From assembly GCA_045801465.1 (NCBI GenBank), contig JBJMSU010000035.1:1-23800 (forward strand): a DNA stretch of 23,800 nt, given 5' to 3'. Below the pieces are notes generated by a model, which ran no database searches, was not told the origin of the DNA, and worked only from the letters and a program-made list of their open reading frames with translations. This stretch comes from DATFWC01 sp045801465 (GTDB taxonomy: Bacteria; Pseudomonadota; Alphaproteobacteria; Rhizobiales; Xanthobacteraceae). This document shows, piece after piece, positions 6,207-13,619 of the stretch. How positions within the stretch are numbered: position 1 is the first letter of the stretch; each line of letters opens with the position of its first letter. The translations under genes and the position numbers were made by a program.

Positions 6207-8344
6207 GACGCGGTCTCCGCGACCGGGGCAAGCCAGCCGATGACGGCGCGGCGCAGCCGATGCAGCACCCGGTCCCGCCAACCAGGATTGCGGATGACGT
6301 CGGCGCGATAGAACGACGGGCACAGCACCGCCGCCTGCGCGACCTCGCCGCACAAGCCGCAGCCGACGCAGGTCTCGATGACGCTCGCCACCGGATCGGT
6401 GCGCAGCGGATCGGGGCTCGGCTTCACGGTCAGCGAGGGGCAGCCGGAGAGACGGATGCAGGAGTGGTCGCCGGTGCAGATCTCGTCATCGACGCCGTAG
6501 CGGGTGCGCACGACGCGTTCGCCGCGCTCGAGCTTGACGGCCTCCTCGGCGCGCAGGCGGCGCTGGCGCGCCAGCATGCATTCGCCGTCGGCGATGATCA
6601 CCTTCAGGCCGCGCTCGGCGCTGCGCATCGCCTCCTTCAACGTCTTGACCATGGTGGCGACGCTGTAGGTGCGCACGGTGCGCAGCCAGGTGACCCCGAA
6701 CGAGCGCAAGGTCTTCTCGATGCTCATGCCGGTCGGCGCGCCGGCGCGGGTGGTGTGGCTGGTAGGCAGATATTGCTGGCCGGTCGCCGAGGTGTAGCCG
6801 TTCTGCATGATGATGAGGACGCCGTCGCCCTGGTTGAACAGGCTCGACGCAACGCCGGAGACCAGGCCGTTGTGCCAGAACCCGCCGTCGCCCATCACCG
6901 AAATCGGCCGGCGCGCGAAGTTCGGGCCGACCGCCGCCGCGCTCGCGAGCGACATGCCATAGCCGAGAATCGAGTTGCCGAGGCTGAACGGCGGCAAGGT
7001 CGCGAACGAGTGGCAGCCGATGTCGGCGCTGATGTGTGTCGGCCCAAGCTCGCGCTGCGCGAGCTTGATGGCGCTGAAGACCGGGCGTTCCGGACAGCCG
7101 GTGCAGAAATTGGGCGGCCGCGGCGGAATATCGCCGAGCACGCTGAGCGCCCCCGACTTGTGCGCCAGAATCTCCTTGGCGGCGGCAGCACTCGCTTCGG
7201 CATCGATGCCGAGCGGGCGCGTGTCGCTCAAGAAGGCGGCAAGGCCGTTGATCAGTGCCTCGGAATTGTATTCGCCGGCGCGCGGCAGCGGGCCCTTGCC
7301 GAGCACGCGGGTCTGGATATCGGCGCGGCGCAGCTCGGTGTTGATCTGCTGCTCGACATATTCGGGATGGCCTTCCTCCACCACGAGCACGGCGCGCTTG
7401 GCGGCGCAGAATGCCGTCACCTCCTCGGGGATCAGCGGATAGGCGACGTTGAGCACGTAGATCGGAATGCGCGAATTGCCGAACATGTCGGCAAGGCCGA
7501 GCCGCGACAGGGCGCGGATGACGGCGTTGTAAAGCCCGCCGAGCACGACGATGCCGATCTCGTCGACGTCGCCGGGGAACTGTTCGTTCAGCTTGTGCTG
7601 GCGCACGAACGCCTGCGCGGCGGGGAGCCGCTGCTCCACCTTTTGCTTCTCGTGCATGAAGGTCGAGGGGGGATGCGAGAGGCGTCCATAGTCGTGGTGC
7701 GCCGGCGGTCCGGCGATACGGTTCTGGCCGGAGTAGAGGCCGCGCCGATTGTCGCGCGCCGCGAACGCGCCGGTGACGTGGCAGGCGCGGATGCGCAGCT
7801 CGAGCATCACCGGCGTATTGCTCGCCTCGGAGAGCTCGAATCCCTGTTCCACCGTCCGCACGATGGCGGGCAGGTCGGGCCGGGGATCGAGCAGCCACAT
7901 GGAGCATTTCATGGCGAACGCGTAGGAGCGCTCCTGAATGATGCTGGCGCCTTCGCCGTAGTCCTCGCCGATGATGATCATCGCCCCGCCGACCACGCCG
8001 GGCGAGGCGAGGTTCGACAGTGCATCGGCGGCCACGTTGGTGCCGACCACCGACTTCCAGGTGACGGCGCCGCGCAGCGGGTAGTTGATCGAGGCGCCGA
8101 GCATGGCCGCCGCCGACGCCTCGTTGGTGCAGGTCTCCACGTGGACGCCGAGATCGGACAAAAGATCCTCGGCGTCGACCATGACGTCGATGAGATGCGA
8201 GACCGGCGCGCCCTGGTAGCCGCCCACGTAAGACACGCCGGACTGCAACAGCGCCTTGGTGACGGCCAGGATGCCCTCGCCGTGGAAAGTCTCGCCGCTG
8301 CCGAGCTTGAGCGCCTCGGCTTCTTTCTTGAAGGAACGTTCCAT
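6203..8344 (-). CDS. iorA: Indolepyruvate:ferredoxin oxidoreductase, alpha subunit
   Basis: This 713-residue thiamine-diphosphate subunit converts aryl-2-oxo acid plus CoA to aryl-acyl-CoA, CO2 and reduced ferredoxin. The order of parts is an N-terminal pyrimidine-binding domain (GGYQGAPVSHLIDVM near 41-55 and CTNEASAAAMLGASINYPLRGA), a middle domain, a CTGCPERP motif at 414-421, and the ThDP/Mg site GDGGFWHNG at 485-493 with NGY at 515-517. A C-terminal ferredoxin-like region follows. Its second cluster is regular (Cys659, 662, 665 and 675), but the first is reduced to Cys623, 629 and 635 with five-residue gaps, so it may not hold a normal 4Fe-4S cluster. The ATG at 8344 has only a weak ribosome site, but the N-terminus fits the family. 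It overlaps iorB by four bases. An extended -10 promoter lies 29 bases upstream. Confidence 0.93.
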   Translation of the reverse strand: MERSFKKEAEALKLGSGETFHGEGILAVTKALLQSGVSYVGGYQGAPVSHLIDVMVDAEDLLSDLGVHVETCTNEASAAAMLGASINYPLRGAVTWKSVVGTNVAADALSNLASPGVVGGAMIIIGEDYGEGASIIQERSYAFAMKCSMWLLDPRPDLPAIVRTVEQGFELSEASNTPVMLELRIRACHVTGAFAARDNRRGLYSGQNRIAGPPAHHDYGRLSHPPSTFMHEKQKVEQRLPAAQAFVRQHKLNEQFPGDVDEIGIVVLGGLYNAVIRALSRLGLADMFGNSRIPIYVLNVAYPLIPEEVTAFCAAKRAVLVVEEGHPEYVEQQINTELRRADIQTRVLGKGPLPRAGEYNSEALINGLAAFLSDTRPLGIDAEASAAAAKEILAHKSGALSVLGDIPPRPPNFCTGCPERPVFSAIKLAQRELGPTHISADIGCHSFATLPPFSLGNSILGYGMSLASAAAVGPNFARRPISVMGDGGFWHNGLVSGVASSLFNQGDGVLIIMQNGYTSATGQQYLPTSHTTRAGAPTGMSIEKTLRSFGVTWLRTVRTYSVATMVKTLKEAMRSAERGLKVIIADGECMLARQRRLRAEEAVKLERGERVVRTRYGVDDEICTGDHSCIRLSGCPSLTVKPSPDPLRTDPVASVIETCVGCGLCGEVAQAAVLCPSFYRADVIRNPGWRDRVLHRLRRAVIGWLAPVAETAS

Positions 8345-8372
8345 GCCGTTTCCGATAGTTGGAGCTCAAACT

Positions 8373-8381
8373 ATTATAGCA
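8373..8381 (-). promoter_or_regulatory. Extended -10 promoter of iorA
   Basis: On the minus strand TGCTATAAT (8381 to 8373) is a perfect TATAAT with the TG of an extended -10 element. No clear -35 is found at normal spacing. The transcription start would fall near 8366, giving a leader of about 22 bases before the iorA ATG. Confidence 0.5.
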
Positions 8382-8424
8382 CAAGCCGGACCGAAATGCA
8401 CTCCGTACAACCAAGACGCTTGTT

Positions 8425-8536
8425 CCGCCCTCATCTTGAGGAGCGCCCGAAGGGCGCGTCTCGAAAGATGGGGCGGCCGAAGAATTTTGCCACCCTTCGA
8501 GACGCCCGCTGCGCGGGCTCCTCAGGGTGAGGGCGG
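8425..8536. repeat. Long palindromic intergenic repeat with two internal hairpins
   Basis: The ends CCGCCCTCATCTTGAGGAGC and its near-complement GCTCCTCAGGGTGAGGGCGG pair across the whole element. Inside are two smaller hairpins, GCGCCC-GAA-GGGCGC on the left and GCCCGC-TGC-GCGGGC on the right, each next to CGTCTCGAA or TTCGAGACG. The cruciform design matches palindromic repeats that I recall as scattered through Rhizobiales intergenic DNA. It lies between dctM and iorA, both on the minus strand, just upstream of the iorA promoter. It may insulate the two operons. Confidence 0.85.
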
Positions 8537-8538
8537 CG

Positions 8539-8564
8539 ATCGATCTCACTCATCGATCTCACTC
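8539..8564. repeat. 13-bp tandem duplication (two copies)
   Basis: ATCGATCTCACTC occurs twice head-to-tail at 8539-8551 and 8552-8564, between the palindromic repeat and the dctM stop codon. The copies are identical. Confidence 0.85.
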
Positions 8565-8586
8565 TTCGATGCCCGAGCCAGCGCAC

Positions 8587-9885
8587 TCACATCCGTGCCG
8601 GCAGCCACGTGGCCAGGATCGGGAAGGCAATCAGGATCACCAGCCGGATCAGGTCGGTGACAATGAAGGGCAGCACGCCATAGAAAATGGTCGATATCTT
8701 CATGTCCTCGATCACGCTCTTGATGACGAAGATGTTCATGCCCACCGGCGGGTGGATGAGGCCGAGCTCGACCGTCATCACGATGATCACGCCGAACCAG
8801 ATGGAATCGAACCCCAGCTCCTTGATCACCGGAAAAATGATCGGCACCGTGAGGATGATCATGGCGAGAGCGTCCATGAGGCATCCGAGCACCAGGTACA
8901 TGAGCATGATAATGGCGAGCACGCCGTAACGGCCGAGCCCGAGGCCGACCAGGAACTCGGTCGCCTTTTGCGGGACCTGCGTCACGGTGAGGAAATAGCC
9001 GAACAGCAGCGCGCCGATCAGGATGGTGAAGATCGCCGCCGTGGTGCGCGTCGTCTCCAGCAGGGAGCGCAGAATACCGTCAACCGAGAGCCGCCGGCGC
9101 AGGAGCCCGATGACGAAGGCGCCGCCCGCCCCCATGCCGGCTGCTTCGGTGGCAGTGAACACCCCGCCATAGAGCCCGCCGATGATGAACACGAACAGGA
9201 GGAGGACCGCCCAGATGTCGCGCAATGCCGCGACGCGTTCCTTCCACGTGGCACGTTCTCCGGTCGGCAGGAAGCCCGCCCGCGTCCAGCCGATGATGTT
9301 GATGGTGAGGATGTACATCGACACGGCGAGCAGGCCGGGAACGATGCCGGCGATGAACAGCTTGCCGATGTCCTGCTCGGTGATGAGCCCGTAGACGGCG
9401 AGCACGGTGGAGGGCGGGATCATGATGCCGAGCGTCCCACCGGCCGCGATCACGCCGGTGGCAAACGAGTCCGGGTAGCCGTGGCGGCGCATCTCCGGAT
9501 AGGCGACGGTCGAGAAGGTGGCAGCGGTCGCAACAGAAGAGCCGCAGATCGCCGCGAATCCGCCGCAGGCCGCGATCGTGGCGATGCCGAGGCCGCCGCG
9601 CAGATGGCCGAGGAAGGCATTGGCGCCGCGGAACAGCTCGCGGCTCATGCCGGACGTGGAGGCGAACGAACCCATCAACAGGAACAGCGGAATGACGGCG
9701 AAGTTGTAGTCGGTCACCGTGCGCATCGTGGTGTGACCGACGTTCTTCAGGGCCGGCCCGCCGCCGACCAGGTAGGCGAAGCCGGAGACGCCCACCAATC
9801 CCATCGCCATGCCCACCGGCACGCGCAGCAGCATCAGCACGAAGAGGACGACGAAGCCGAGGATCGCCACCACGTCGGAGCTCAT
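8587..9885 (-). CDS. dctM: TRAP transporter large permease subunit (DctM family), set 1
   Basis: This 432-residue inner-membrane protein is the Na+-coupled channel subunit of a tripartite ATP-independent periplasmic transporter. About 11-13 hydrophobic segments are visible. Family signatures include LRVPVGMAMGLVG near the N-terminus, the IPLFLLMGSFAS loop, GSSVATAATFSTVAYPEM near 115-132, GTLGIMIPPS, GGVFTATEAAGMGA and VELGLIHPPVGMN near the C-terminus. Length is normal for DctM. The ATG at 9885 follows the dctQ stop by seven bases, so the two are co-transcribed. It completes the dctP-dctQ-dctM order on the minus strand. Confidence 0.95.
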   Translation of the reverse strand: MSSDVVAILGFVVLFVLMLLRVPVGMAMGLVGVSGFAYLVGGGPALKNVGHTTMRTVTDYNFAVIPLFLLMGSFASTSGMSRELFRGANAFLGHLRGGLGIATIAACGGFAAICGSSVATAATFSTVAYPEMRRHGYPDSFATGVIAAGGTLGIMIPPSTVLAVYGLITEQDIGKLFIAGIVPGLLAVSMYILTINIIGWTRAGFLPTGERATWKERVAALRDIWAVLLLFVFIIGGLYGGVFTATEAAGMGAGGAFVIGLLRRRLSVDGILRSLLETTRTTAAIFTILIGALLFGYFLTVTQVPQKATEFLVGLGLGRYGVLAIIMLMYLVLGCLMDALAMIILTVPIIFPVIKELGFDSIWFGVIIVMTVELGLIHPPVGMNIFVIKSVIEDMKISTIFYGVLPFIVTDLIRLVILIAFPILATWLPARM

Positions 9886-9892
9886 GGCGGCC

Positions 9893-10405
9893 TCATTCCA
9901 CCGGCCTGATGGGAGACGGCCGCGCGATCAGATCGGGGCGGAAGATCAGGCGATAGGTGCGCGCCGCGATCAGCACGACGGCGGACACGTCGCCCAGCCA
10001 GGCGACGGCAAAAAACGGCCAGGTGGGAAGGCGAAGATCGAACGTGAGCACGTTGTCGGCGCGCGTGCTCGCGACCTTGTCGAACAACGTCCAGGAATGA
10101 ACGGCCACGACGAACAGGAGCACCATGGTGGCGAAGATATCCATGGCCCGCTGCAGCCGCGGACCGACGTTCGCCCACAGGAGATCGACCGTGATGTGGG
10201 TGCCGCGATAGCTGGTCGCACCGATGCCCCAGAAGATCAGGATGCCGAGCAGCAGGCGGCCGAAATCATAGGAATCGGGGATCGACACGCCCAACAGGTA
10301 GCGCAGCAAAACGGAGACAAAGACGTCGGCGGCGACGATCCCGACGAAGACGGCAGCCGTCAATTCGATGGAGTCGATGAAACCGTCCATCAAATTGCGT
10401 CGCAC
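9893..10405 (-). CDS. dctQ: TRAP transporter small permease subunit (DctQ family), set 1
   Basis: This 170-residue membrane protein has four hydrophobic segments. It carries the DctQ features RYLLGVSIPDSYDFGRLLLGILIFW and SYRGTHITVDLLW, the conserved cytoplasmic-loop region of the family. It bridges the binding protein and the DctM channel. The start is a GTG at 10405 with GGGAGG seven bases upstream; an ATG five codons later is possible. The gene is separated from dctP by 138 bases containing a strong hairpin, and from dctM by only seven bases. Confidence 0.9.
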   Translation of the reverse strand: MRRNLMDGFIDSIELTAAVFVGIVAADVFVSVLLRYLLGVSIPDSYDFGRLLLGILIFWGIGATSYRGTHITVDLLWANVGPRLQRAMDIFATMVLLFVVAVHSWTLFDKVASTRADNVLTFDLRLPTWPFFAVAWLGDVSAVVLIAARTYRLIFRPDLIARPSPIRPVE

Positions 10406-10468
10406 GTCCTGCCCTCCCGCTCATGTCAGCACCGAGGAGCCGCGCCGGAAAACGCAGCTCGATGCGAC

Positions 10469-10496
10469 GACGGCGGCGGTGAGGCCCGCCGCCGTC
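10469..10496. promoter_or_regulatory. Hairpin between dctP and dctQ
   Basis: GACGGCGGCGG (10469-10479) and CCGCCGCCGTC (10486-10496) form a perfect 11-bp stem with a 6-base loop. It sits in the only long gap of the dctPQM operon. On the minus strand no T-run follows, so it is more likely an mRNA-stabilising or processing structure that raises binding-protein levels than a true terminator. On the plus strand the tail is TTTCGTTC, but no plus-strand gene leads into it. Confidence 0.55.
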
Positions 10497-10543
10497 TTTC
10501 GTTCACGCAAGAGACGACCGCTCTCCCGCGACCATGCCGTTGT

Positions 10544-11593
10544 TCAATAACTCGCCTTGTATTGGGTGAGCGAGTCCTTCAACTCCTTCATGATCGCATC
10601 CGGATTGCCGCCGGCCTTGCGCACCCCGTCGGCCCACTGCTTGTGCAGCGGCTCGGTGGATTTCTTCCATTCGTCGAGCTGCGCGGCGGTGATGGTATAG
10701 ACCTCGTGGGCCGGGTCCGCCTTCAGCTTGGCGAGCCCGGCCCGCTCGTAATCCGCCCACGGGTCGGCAAAACGCCCGGCCCACTCGGTGGTGCAGTGGT
10801 CGTCGATCGCCTTTTTCTGCGCCGCCGACATGCGGTCGTAGGTCCCCTTGTGCATGAGCCACTGGAACGTGACCGTATGGAGCGGCGCATCCATGTGGTA
10901 TCTCGTCACCTTGTCGATGCCGAACAGCAGGACCGAGCCCCACGGGAAGGTCACGGCCTCGGCCACGCCCTTCTCCAGCACGTCGCGAACCTCGGGCGCG
11001 CTCGCCTGAACGTTGGTGCCGCCGAGCGACGTCACCCAGGCGGCGACGGTCGCCTGCGAGGGCCGCACCTTCATTCCCTTGATGTCGCCCGGCACGACGA
11101 TCTTCTTGTTGCGGGAATGGAACGTGAGCGGATCGAGGATGAAGGAGAAGCAGTATTTCACGTCCTTCATCTCGGTGGCGGCGTATTTGCGATACCAGGC
11201 GTCGACCGCCCGGTTGCCGCCCTTGGCATCGCCGATGAAGAACGGCAGTTCGCCGGCGGCGATGATGGGGAAACGGCCGGGCTGGTAGCCGGGATTGACG
11301 TAGGTCAAATCGGCAATGCCGTCGCGCGCCATGTCGTAGTGGTCGAACGCCTTGCCGAGCTGCTGCGCCGGGAAGATCTTGGACTTGATCGTGCCGTTCG
11401 ACGCCTTCTCGACCGAAGCGCTCCAATCCTCCATCGCCTTCTGCAGCGGATGCGTCGGCGGGACCCAGTGCGACAGCTTGAGCTCGATTGTCTTGTCCTG
11501 CGCCAGAGCGGACGGCGCCGGTCCCAAGGACGCCAGCCCGGCTGCGGACGCGAAGACCGCCGCGATCAGACGCCCGGTTCGACGCGAAGGCAT
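10544..11593 (-). CDS. dctP: TRAP transporter substrate-binding protein (DctP family), set 1
   Basis: This 349-residue periplasmic receptor for a carboxylated solute feeds the DctQM genes just downstream. The signal peptide runs to about residue 32 (ALAQD). The fold features are the first strand IELKLSHWVPPTHPL, the segment AQQLGKAFDHYDMARDGIADLTYVNPGY, and the IKGMKVRPSQ motif with Arg177, the position that usually salt-bridges the substrate carboxylate. The start at the second of two adjacent ATGs (11593) is chosen because AGGAGG lies five bases ahead of it; the first ATG is only two bases from the same site. A MarR gene is divergent, with a 133-bp shared promoter region. The ligand is not predictable, but an organic or aromatic acid is likely for the family. 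Confidence 0.95.
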   Translation of the reverse strand: MPSRRTGRLIAAVFASAAGLASLGPAPSALAQDKTIELKLSHWVPPTHPLQKAMEDWSASVEKASNGTIKSKIFPAQQLGKAFDHYDMARDGIADLTYVNPGYQPGRFPIIAAGELPFFIGDAKGGNRAVDAWYRKYAATEMKDVKYCFSFILDPLTFHSRNKKIVVPGDIKGMKVRPSQATVAAWVTSLGGTNVQASAPEVRDVLEKGVAEAVTFPWGSVLLFGIDKVTRYHMDAPLHTVTFQWLMHKGTYDRMSAAQKKAIDDHCTTEWAGRFADPWADYERAGLAKLKADPAHEVYTITAAQLDEWKKSTEPLHKQWADGVRKAGGNPDAIMKELKDSLTQYKASY

Positions 11594-11658
11594 CATCTCC
11601 TCCTTGCTCTTTGACGCTTGTGGCGGGTTTGCAATCATTCAGCCTCAAGTCGGATGCG

Positions 11659-11706
11659 TTGTAAAGGCGGGATAGTTGGATATAAAACAATCCACATCGC
11701 GGACAA
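11659..11706. promoter_or_regulatory. Overlapping divergent promoters and candidate MarR operator
   Basis: On the plus strand, TTGTAA (11659-11664) and TATAAA (11681-11686) with a 16-base spacer face marR. On the minus strand, TTGTCC (11706-11701) and TATATC (11684-11679) with a 16-base spacer face dctP. The two -10 boxes overlap. A short palindrome, TGGAT-N8-ATCCA at 11677-11694, covers both -10 elements. One bound MarR dimer there could repress both genes, the usual layout for self-regulating MarR proteins. The boxes are matched by consensus only. Confidence 0.45.
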
Positions 11707-11726
11707 ATTCATCGGGCGGCGGTCGC

Positions 11727-12236
11727 ATGGGACAGTCAGTGGCAGAGCGCGATTCCCGCGCCGGCAGAGGCAACGGCCACGCGCAACCGCGCGAGAGCGC
11801 GGAGATGATCGACTATGGTCCGCTGGAGCACTGGATCGGCTTCAACCTGCGCATGGCGCAGGACGCCTCGTTCCAGGCCTTCTCGCGGCTATCCAAGGAG
11901 ATCGGCGTCAAGCCGGGCCGTTTCGCCACGCTCTTGCTGATCGGCAACAACCCCGGCATCAGCCAGACCGCGTTGAGCCGCGCCAACGGCCGCGACAAGT
12001 CCACATTGACGCCGCTTCTCGTCGACCTGGTGCGGCGCCGGCTCGTCCGTCGCACGCGCACACGCAACGATCGGCGAACCTACCAGCTCACCTTGACCAA
12101 GGCGGGCGAAGAGCTGCTGCGTCAGCTCACGGCATGCGCGCGCGAGCATGAGCGCAAGCTCGACGAGGTGATCGGCATGCGGACGCGGACGCAATTCCTG
12201 CGCACCTTGCGCAAGCTCGCCGCCGACGTGGAGTGA
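11727..12236 (+). CDS. MarR-family transcriptional regulator
   Basis: This protein of about 169 residues has a winged helix-turn-helix in the MarR arrangement: a helical N-terminus (EHWIGFNLRMAQDASFQAFSRL), the recognition region ISQTALSRANGRDKSTLTPLLVDLVRRRLV near 78-107, and the wing NDRRTYQLTLTKAGEELL with the conserved Asp-Arg. The C-terminal helices form the dimer interface. Start choice is uncertain. ATG 11727 has a poor ribosome site, an in-frame TTG lies at 11676, and ATG 11805 begins the conserved part. It is divergent from dctP and convergent with the acyl-CoA operon. Family members often sense aromatic acids or their CoA esters, which would suit the neighbouring catabolic genes (inference). 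Confidence 0.92.
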   Translation: MGQSVAERDSRAGRGNGHAQPRESAEMIDYGPLEHWIGFNLRMAQDASFQAFSRLSKEIGVKPGRFATLLLIGNNPGISQTALSRANGRDKSTLTPLLVDLVRRRLVRRTRTRNDRRTYQLTLTKAGEELLRQLTACAREHERKLDEVIGMRTRTQFLRTLRKLAADVE

Positions 12237-12246
12237 GCCTTTCTTC

Positions 12247-12399
12247 GTAGGGTGGGTTGAGGCGCTGCACTCGCCTTGCGAGCTGGATCGCTGCATGCCG
12301 CGCCGAAACCCACCAATGGCCCGACCGGGAACGGTGGGTTTCGGCGCACAAGGCCGTGACCACTCGCGAGACCTCGCGACGCGCCTCAACCCACCCTGC
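12247..12399. repeat. Nested inverted repeat between convergent genes
   Basis: The outer arms GTAGGGTGGGTTGAGGCGC (12247-12265) and GCGCCTCAACCCACCCTGC (12381-12399) match at 18 of 19 positions. The inner arms GCGCCGAAACCCACC (12300-12314) and GGTGGGTTTCGGCGC (12333-12347) match perfectly. All four arms contain the GGTGGGTT motif or its complement, so the element looks like a repeat built from one unit. It fills the gap between the convergent marR and thioesterase genes, where it may also act as a two-way terminator. GGTGGGTT-type palindromes are, from memory, common in Bradyrhizobium intergenic DNA. Confidence 0.85.
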
Positions 12400-12411
12400 A
12401 CGAAATCGGCG

Positions 12412-12846
12412 TCACGCCGGCGACTGCGCGCGCGTGAAGCTCGCGATCAGCTCCTGTGGGATCGGCTTGGCCTTGAGCTTGCCCGCAGCTTGCGGATCGC
12501 GGCCGACCCACACCCGGGTCTCGAAACCCTCGACCGCCAGGCTCGTGCCATTGAAAACTTTGTGGTGCACATCGAAGCTCGAGCGGCGAAACTCGCTGAT
12601 GCTCGTTTCGGCGACCACATCGTCGCCGTACTTCGCCGGCGCCAGGAACTGGGCACGCGCCTGCACGACCGGATAGCCGCTGAACTCGTAGGCCTGCAGC
12701 ATCTGGTATTTCGTCATCCCGGTCGCGCGCTCGAACAAGGTCGCGATGCAGGTCTCGAACATCTCGAAATAGCGCGGATAGAACACGATCCCGGCGGGGT
12801 CGCAGTCGCCCCACTCGATGCGGATATTGCGGCTGTTGGTCAGCAT
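12412..12846 (-). CDS. Acyl-CoA thioesterase, 4-hydroxybenzoyl-CoA thioesterase type
   Basis: This 144-residue hot-dog-fold hydrolase releases free acid and CoA. The N-terminal motif IEWGDCDPAGIVFYPRYFEMF closely follows the Pseudomonas 4-hydroxybenzoyl-CoA thioesterase active-site loop; Asp16 aligns with its catalytic Asp17. The rest follows the family (VVQARAQFLAPAKYGDDVVAETSISEFRRSSFDVHHKVF). The ATG at 12846 has GTGAGG eight bases upstream and lies 10 bases after the dehydrogenase stop, so it is the last gene of the acyl-CoA operon. An aryl-CoA or short acyl-CoA product of this operon is the likely substrate. Length is typical for the family. Confidence 0.92.
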   Translation of the reverse strand: MLTNSRNIRIEWGDCDPAGIVFYPRYFEMFETCIATLFERATGMTKYQMLQAYEFSGYPVVQARAQFLAPAKYGDDVVAETSISEFRRSSFDVHHKVFNGTSLAVEGFETRVWVGRDPQAAGKLKAKPIPQELIASFTRAQSPA

Positions 12847-12856
12847 GCTTTGGGCC

Positions 12857-13618
12857 TCACCGCGGCGCCATGCGCAACCCGCCGTCGAGGCGAATGACCT
12901 CGCCGTTGAGATACGTGTTGCGCACGCAGTGGAGCACGAGGTCGGCGAACTGTTCCGGCCGGCCGAGCAGCTGCGGAAACGGCACCGAGGCGGCAAGGCT
13001 CGCCTGCACGTCGTTGGGCAAGGTGCGCAGCATCGGCGTGGCAAAAATTCCCGGCGCAATCGCCATTACGCGGATGCCGAACTGGGCGAGCTCGCGCGCC
13101 GCCGGCACCGTCAGGGCGGCCACTCCGCCCTTCGACGCCGAATAGGCGGCCTGCCCGATCTGTCCTTCGAACGCGGCAACCGAGGCGGTCGACACGATGA
13201 TGCCGCGCTCGCCGTCACCGAGCGGTGCAAGTCCGGTCATGTCGGCGGCGGCAAGCCGCATCATGTTGAAGGTGCCGATCAGGTTGATGGCGATGACGCG
13301 CTGGAAATCGGCAAGCGGCATTGGGCCGTCGCGGCCGACGATGCGCTTGGCCGGTCCGACTCCGGCACAATTGACGAGGATGCGCGCGGCGCCGTGCTGC
13401 TCGCGCGCCGTGGCCAAGGCGGCGGCAGCCGAGTCGGCGTCCGCCACGTCGCAGCGGATCGCCAGGCCGCCGATGCGGGTGGCGAGCGTTTCGGCGGCGT
13501 CCTGGTTGACGTCGAGGAGCGCGACCTTGGCGCCGGCTTGCGCCAAGTGCTGCGCCGTCTCGGCGCCGAGGCCGGACCCGGCGCCGGTGACGACCGCGGC
13601 ATGGCCGTGCGGATCCAT
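12857..13618 (-). CDS. Short-chain dehydrogenase, 3-hydroxyacyl-CoA dehydrogenase type 2-like
   Basis: This 253-residue NAD(H)-dependent classical SDR has the cofactor loop TGAGSGLG at 11-18, an acidic residue after the second strand (LLDV, Asp36) favouring NAD, NCAG at 83-86, and the catalytic Ser146, Tyr159 and Lys163 (YSASK). The insert around KRIVGRDGPMPLADFQRVIAINLIGTFNMMRL and the end GEVIRLDGGLRM resemble the HSD10 / 3-hydroxyacyl-CoA dehydrogenase type 2 group. It starts one base after the hydratase stop and ends 10 bases before the thioesterase. It would oxidise the 3-hydroxyacyl-CoA made by the hydratase next to it. Confidence 0.93.
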   Translation of the reverse strand: MDPHGHAAVVTGAGSGLGAETAQHLAQAGAKVALLDVNQDAAETLATRIGGLAIRCDVADADSAAAALATAREQHGAARILVNCAGVGPAKRIVGRDGPMPLADFQRVIAINLIGTFNMMRLAAADMTGLAPLGDGERGIIVSTASVAAFEGQIGQAAYSASKGGVAALTVPAARELAQFGIRVMAIAPGIFATPMLRTLPNDVQASLAASVPFPQLLGRPEQFADLVLHCVRNTYLNGEVIRLDGGLRMAPR

Positions 13619-13619
13619 A

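Noticed and set aside
4129..6231. 700-codon reading that would fuse the cNMP domain to a long N-terminus
   Set aside because: The N-terminal part is an out-of-frame shadow of iorB; the real gene starts at 4620.
6260..8530. 756-codon plus-strand open frame opposite iorA
   Set aside because: Low-complexity antisense translation; iorA on the other strand has all expected motifs.
8425..8536. CRISPR-like or tRNA-like structure
   Set aside because: It is a single palindrome with internal hairpins. There are no spaced direct repeats, no anticodon or T-arm sequence, and no cas genes.
8527..9909. 460-codon plus-strand open frame opposite dctM
   Set aside because: Asp/His/Gln-rich antisense of membrane codons, a common artefact opposite hydrophobic proteins.
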